A DNA stretch of 13,826 nucleotides, taken from the NCBI GenBank assembly GCA_016930435.1, contig JAFGGQ010000013.1:1-13826 (forward strand). The letters are read 5' to 3'. Under the pieces are notes generated by a model. It did not search any database. It was not told the origin of the DNA and saw nothing but the letters and a program-made list of their open reading frames with translations. A program made the translations under genes and the position numbers. The stretch is from a bacterium. Lineage in GTDB: Bacteria > UBP14 > UBA6098 > JAFGQG01. Positions 11,601-13,826 of this stretch are shown here, one piece after another. The number at the start of each line of letters is the position of its first letter. Positions within the stretch are counted from its first letter, which is position 1.

Positions 11601-13826
11601 TTTTTGATGAACTCTTAAGAGTTCATCACCTGCTTTTACATCACCGTTTATCCATCGAGGTTTTACTGACCGAGATCAATGAGTACAGGTGCCAGGATAA
11701 TTTAGGAAGCTGGCGAAGGAAGGGGGTTAGCATTGTAGGCCGCGAGCTGGTTTCCGTTTTTGATAAAATAATACTTTCAAACAAAGAGGACTATCTTAAA
11801 TTACTTCCGGATAACCTGAATAAGAGATTCACCAATAAAATGCTTGCTGAAGCTGCCGGGATCTCAATTTATCAAGCCCGGAAAGTCAGTTACACCTTAA
11901 AGAAGATCTCGGTGATCAAAGAATGCGGTAAAACAGGGAGGGAATTGGAATTTGAAATTTCCGCTTGATGGAGCGTATTAGGATCATGTACAAATTAGTT
12001 GCAAAAATAAAGTACAAAAGAATAACTATGGGATAAAAATCAAGAGCAGCTGGACTTCCTACCCTGCCGGATCTCTATATGGGTTTACAACCAGAAGAAT
12101 ACTTTTTTAAAGACCTTTAAGTATGTTAGACAAGCATTTTAAATTCAAATCCTGGGATAACAAAGAAATCTATGTTCATTCCTGGTTCCCGGATTCTCAA
12201 AGGCCGATTCGGGGGATATTAGCCCTCTTTCATGGAATCGGGGAGCATGCCGGGCGCTATCAGCATGTTGCTGAAGCCCTGACCTGCGAGGGCTATGCAG
12301 TATATGCTCCCGATCTGAGGGGACATGGCCAAACTGCAGGACTTTCCGGTCAGCTCGGTCATTTCGGGGATCATGGTGCCTGGCAACTAATGCTCCACGA
12401 TATGAATGAACTGATAATTTTGATCAGCAGTGAATACCCCAATGTACCCTTATTCCTTATGGGACACAGCATGGGTTCATTTCTGGTCAGGCACTTCATA
12501 GCCCAATTCCAGCCAACCTTAAATGGGGTAATACTGTCCGGTACCCGTGGCAGGGATTTTATTATGGTTTGGTGCGCTTTTATGATGACCTCGTTTTTAT
12601 CTATATTTAAATGTGGAAAGGAGAAAAGCCCCTTTGTCGCCAAGCTTATTAACCTTCAACATATAAAACCGTTCCAACCAGCACGAACAAGCCGGGATTG
12701 GCTTTCCCGGGACAATACCGGGGTGGATAAGTTTTTAGATGACCCATTCTTTGTGCCCATCTTCAGTCTGGAATCTTACCGGCAGCTATTCAAAGGGATT
12801 CTTTATATCAGCCGATGGCATAGTTTTAAAAATGCCCAAAAAGTTCCCATGCTTATCTTTTCCGGCGATAACGATCCGGTCGGGAGAATGGGAAAGGGGC
12901 CCATTGAGACTTACAACTCCTATAAAAAGGCAGGATTAAAAGAGATTGAACTAATCCTTTACCCGCAGGGGCGCCATGAAATGCTCAACGAATTGAATAA
13001 AACCGAAGTAATCAAAAGGCTTCTCGAATGGCTGAACCGCCAGCTTGATTAATTTACCGGAACCTAATAAATACCCCAACAATTGCCCTTCAGATATTTT
13101 CCATGACTCAGGTTCACTATTTGCTGAAGATAAAATGCTATACTGAAAGAATACCTATGGTATATTTTTTGTATGGTCTCTGAGTATCACTTGCAACTTG
13201 ATTAGTTGCTATTGTTACTAACATTAAATTTCTTTAATTTTCGATAATATTGTTTATCATAGAATAACATTGTTGTCAAGGTGGAAATTCTGTTTATGTG
13301 AGCATTTCAGGCAAAGTTATATAGGAAATCCATACTAAATTCATTTTAATAAAATTTTTATACGAAATCAAATAATATAAACAGACATAAATAATCCTAA
13401 GTTTTTCTAATCCCGTTTCCTATATAAGAAAAATGCGAATACCCGGTATCTTCTTGAGTAATGAAATTATAATATTACAACTATTGAAAACAAAAAAAAC
13501 TATACAGCCTGGGGTTCAAGACTTACAGAAAGGGGTTCATTTTTCAATGAACTTACTTTTAATATAGAGAAACCAATAATACTTCCCTCTTCATCTACTT
13601 TTTCCATTACCGCATCATTTTCTGTTTCCTTGAAGTATCCAGCTTTTCTCTCAAAAATGACTTCAAGATAATCCCCTTCTTTGTCATACCAGATTTTTAC
13701 TTCTTTTGCCATAATTTATCACGCTGAAAAAAGGAACTTGTTTACCGATCAACTTACAGAAACCAATGGGAAGCACAACAGTCAATCTTTTATTATATTG
13801 AAGTTTTTTACAACCGAGTAAGAAAA

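Overview
The window is an ordinary-looking bacterial chromosome segment, probably from an uncultivated Gram-negative lineage. A secreted small beta-barrel candidate, a candidate lipoprotein with a DUF2807 (GIN) fold and the start of a prepilin peptidase all point to a two-membrane cell. Genes have moderate GC and start mostly with ATG. Several have clear Shine-Dalgarno sequences, and spacers are very AT-rich. A sigma70-like TTGACT/TATTAT promoter precedes corA. The gene mix would fit an FCB-type candidate phylum, but no marker here fixes the phylum, so that placement is only a guess. No rRNA, tRNA, CRISPR array, transposase, integrase or phage gene was seen.

Layout. (1) Positions 1-1245, minus strand: a hot-dog thioesterase overlaps an endonuclease III-like DNA glycosylase, followed by the first 39 codons of a prepilin peptidase that runs off the left edge. 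(2) Positions 1386-5987, plus strand: a tight run of murA, a DUF2062 membrane protein, mtnA, a small outer-membrane barrel candidate and a threonine synthase, with overlaps of 4 and 47 bases and gaps of 10 to 20 bases, so probably one transcript. (3) Positions 6240-10026, plus strand: a DUF2807 lipoprotein, a flavodoxin/ferredoxin (EFR1-type) protein, a MATE transporter and a SAM methyltransferase. (4) Positions 10191-11968: a CorA metal channel with its own promoter, then an uncharacterised protein with a PD-(D/E)XK-like N-terminus. (5) Positions 12123-13052: a monoglyceride-lipase-like hydrolase. (6) Positions 13500-13712, minus strand: a DUF2283 protein, convergent with the hydrolase across a 447-base AT-rich spacer.

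Working together. The murA run mixes cell-wall precursor synthesis, envelope proteins and amino-acid/sulfur metabolism (MtnA in 5'-methylthioadenosine recycling, ThrC in threonine synthesis). It looks like a housekeeping operon rather than one pathway. The EFR1-MATE-methyltransferase run could be a small redox/efflux/modification cassette, but nothing in the sequence proves a shared substrate.

I did not find a convincing new multi-gene system. The most interesting items are the uncharacterised nuclease-like protein beside corA, several perfect dyads placed at promoters or gene starts, and a 12-bp inverted repeat framing 87 bases in the 3' spacer.
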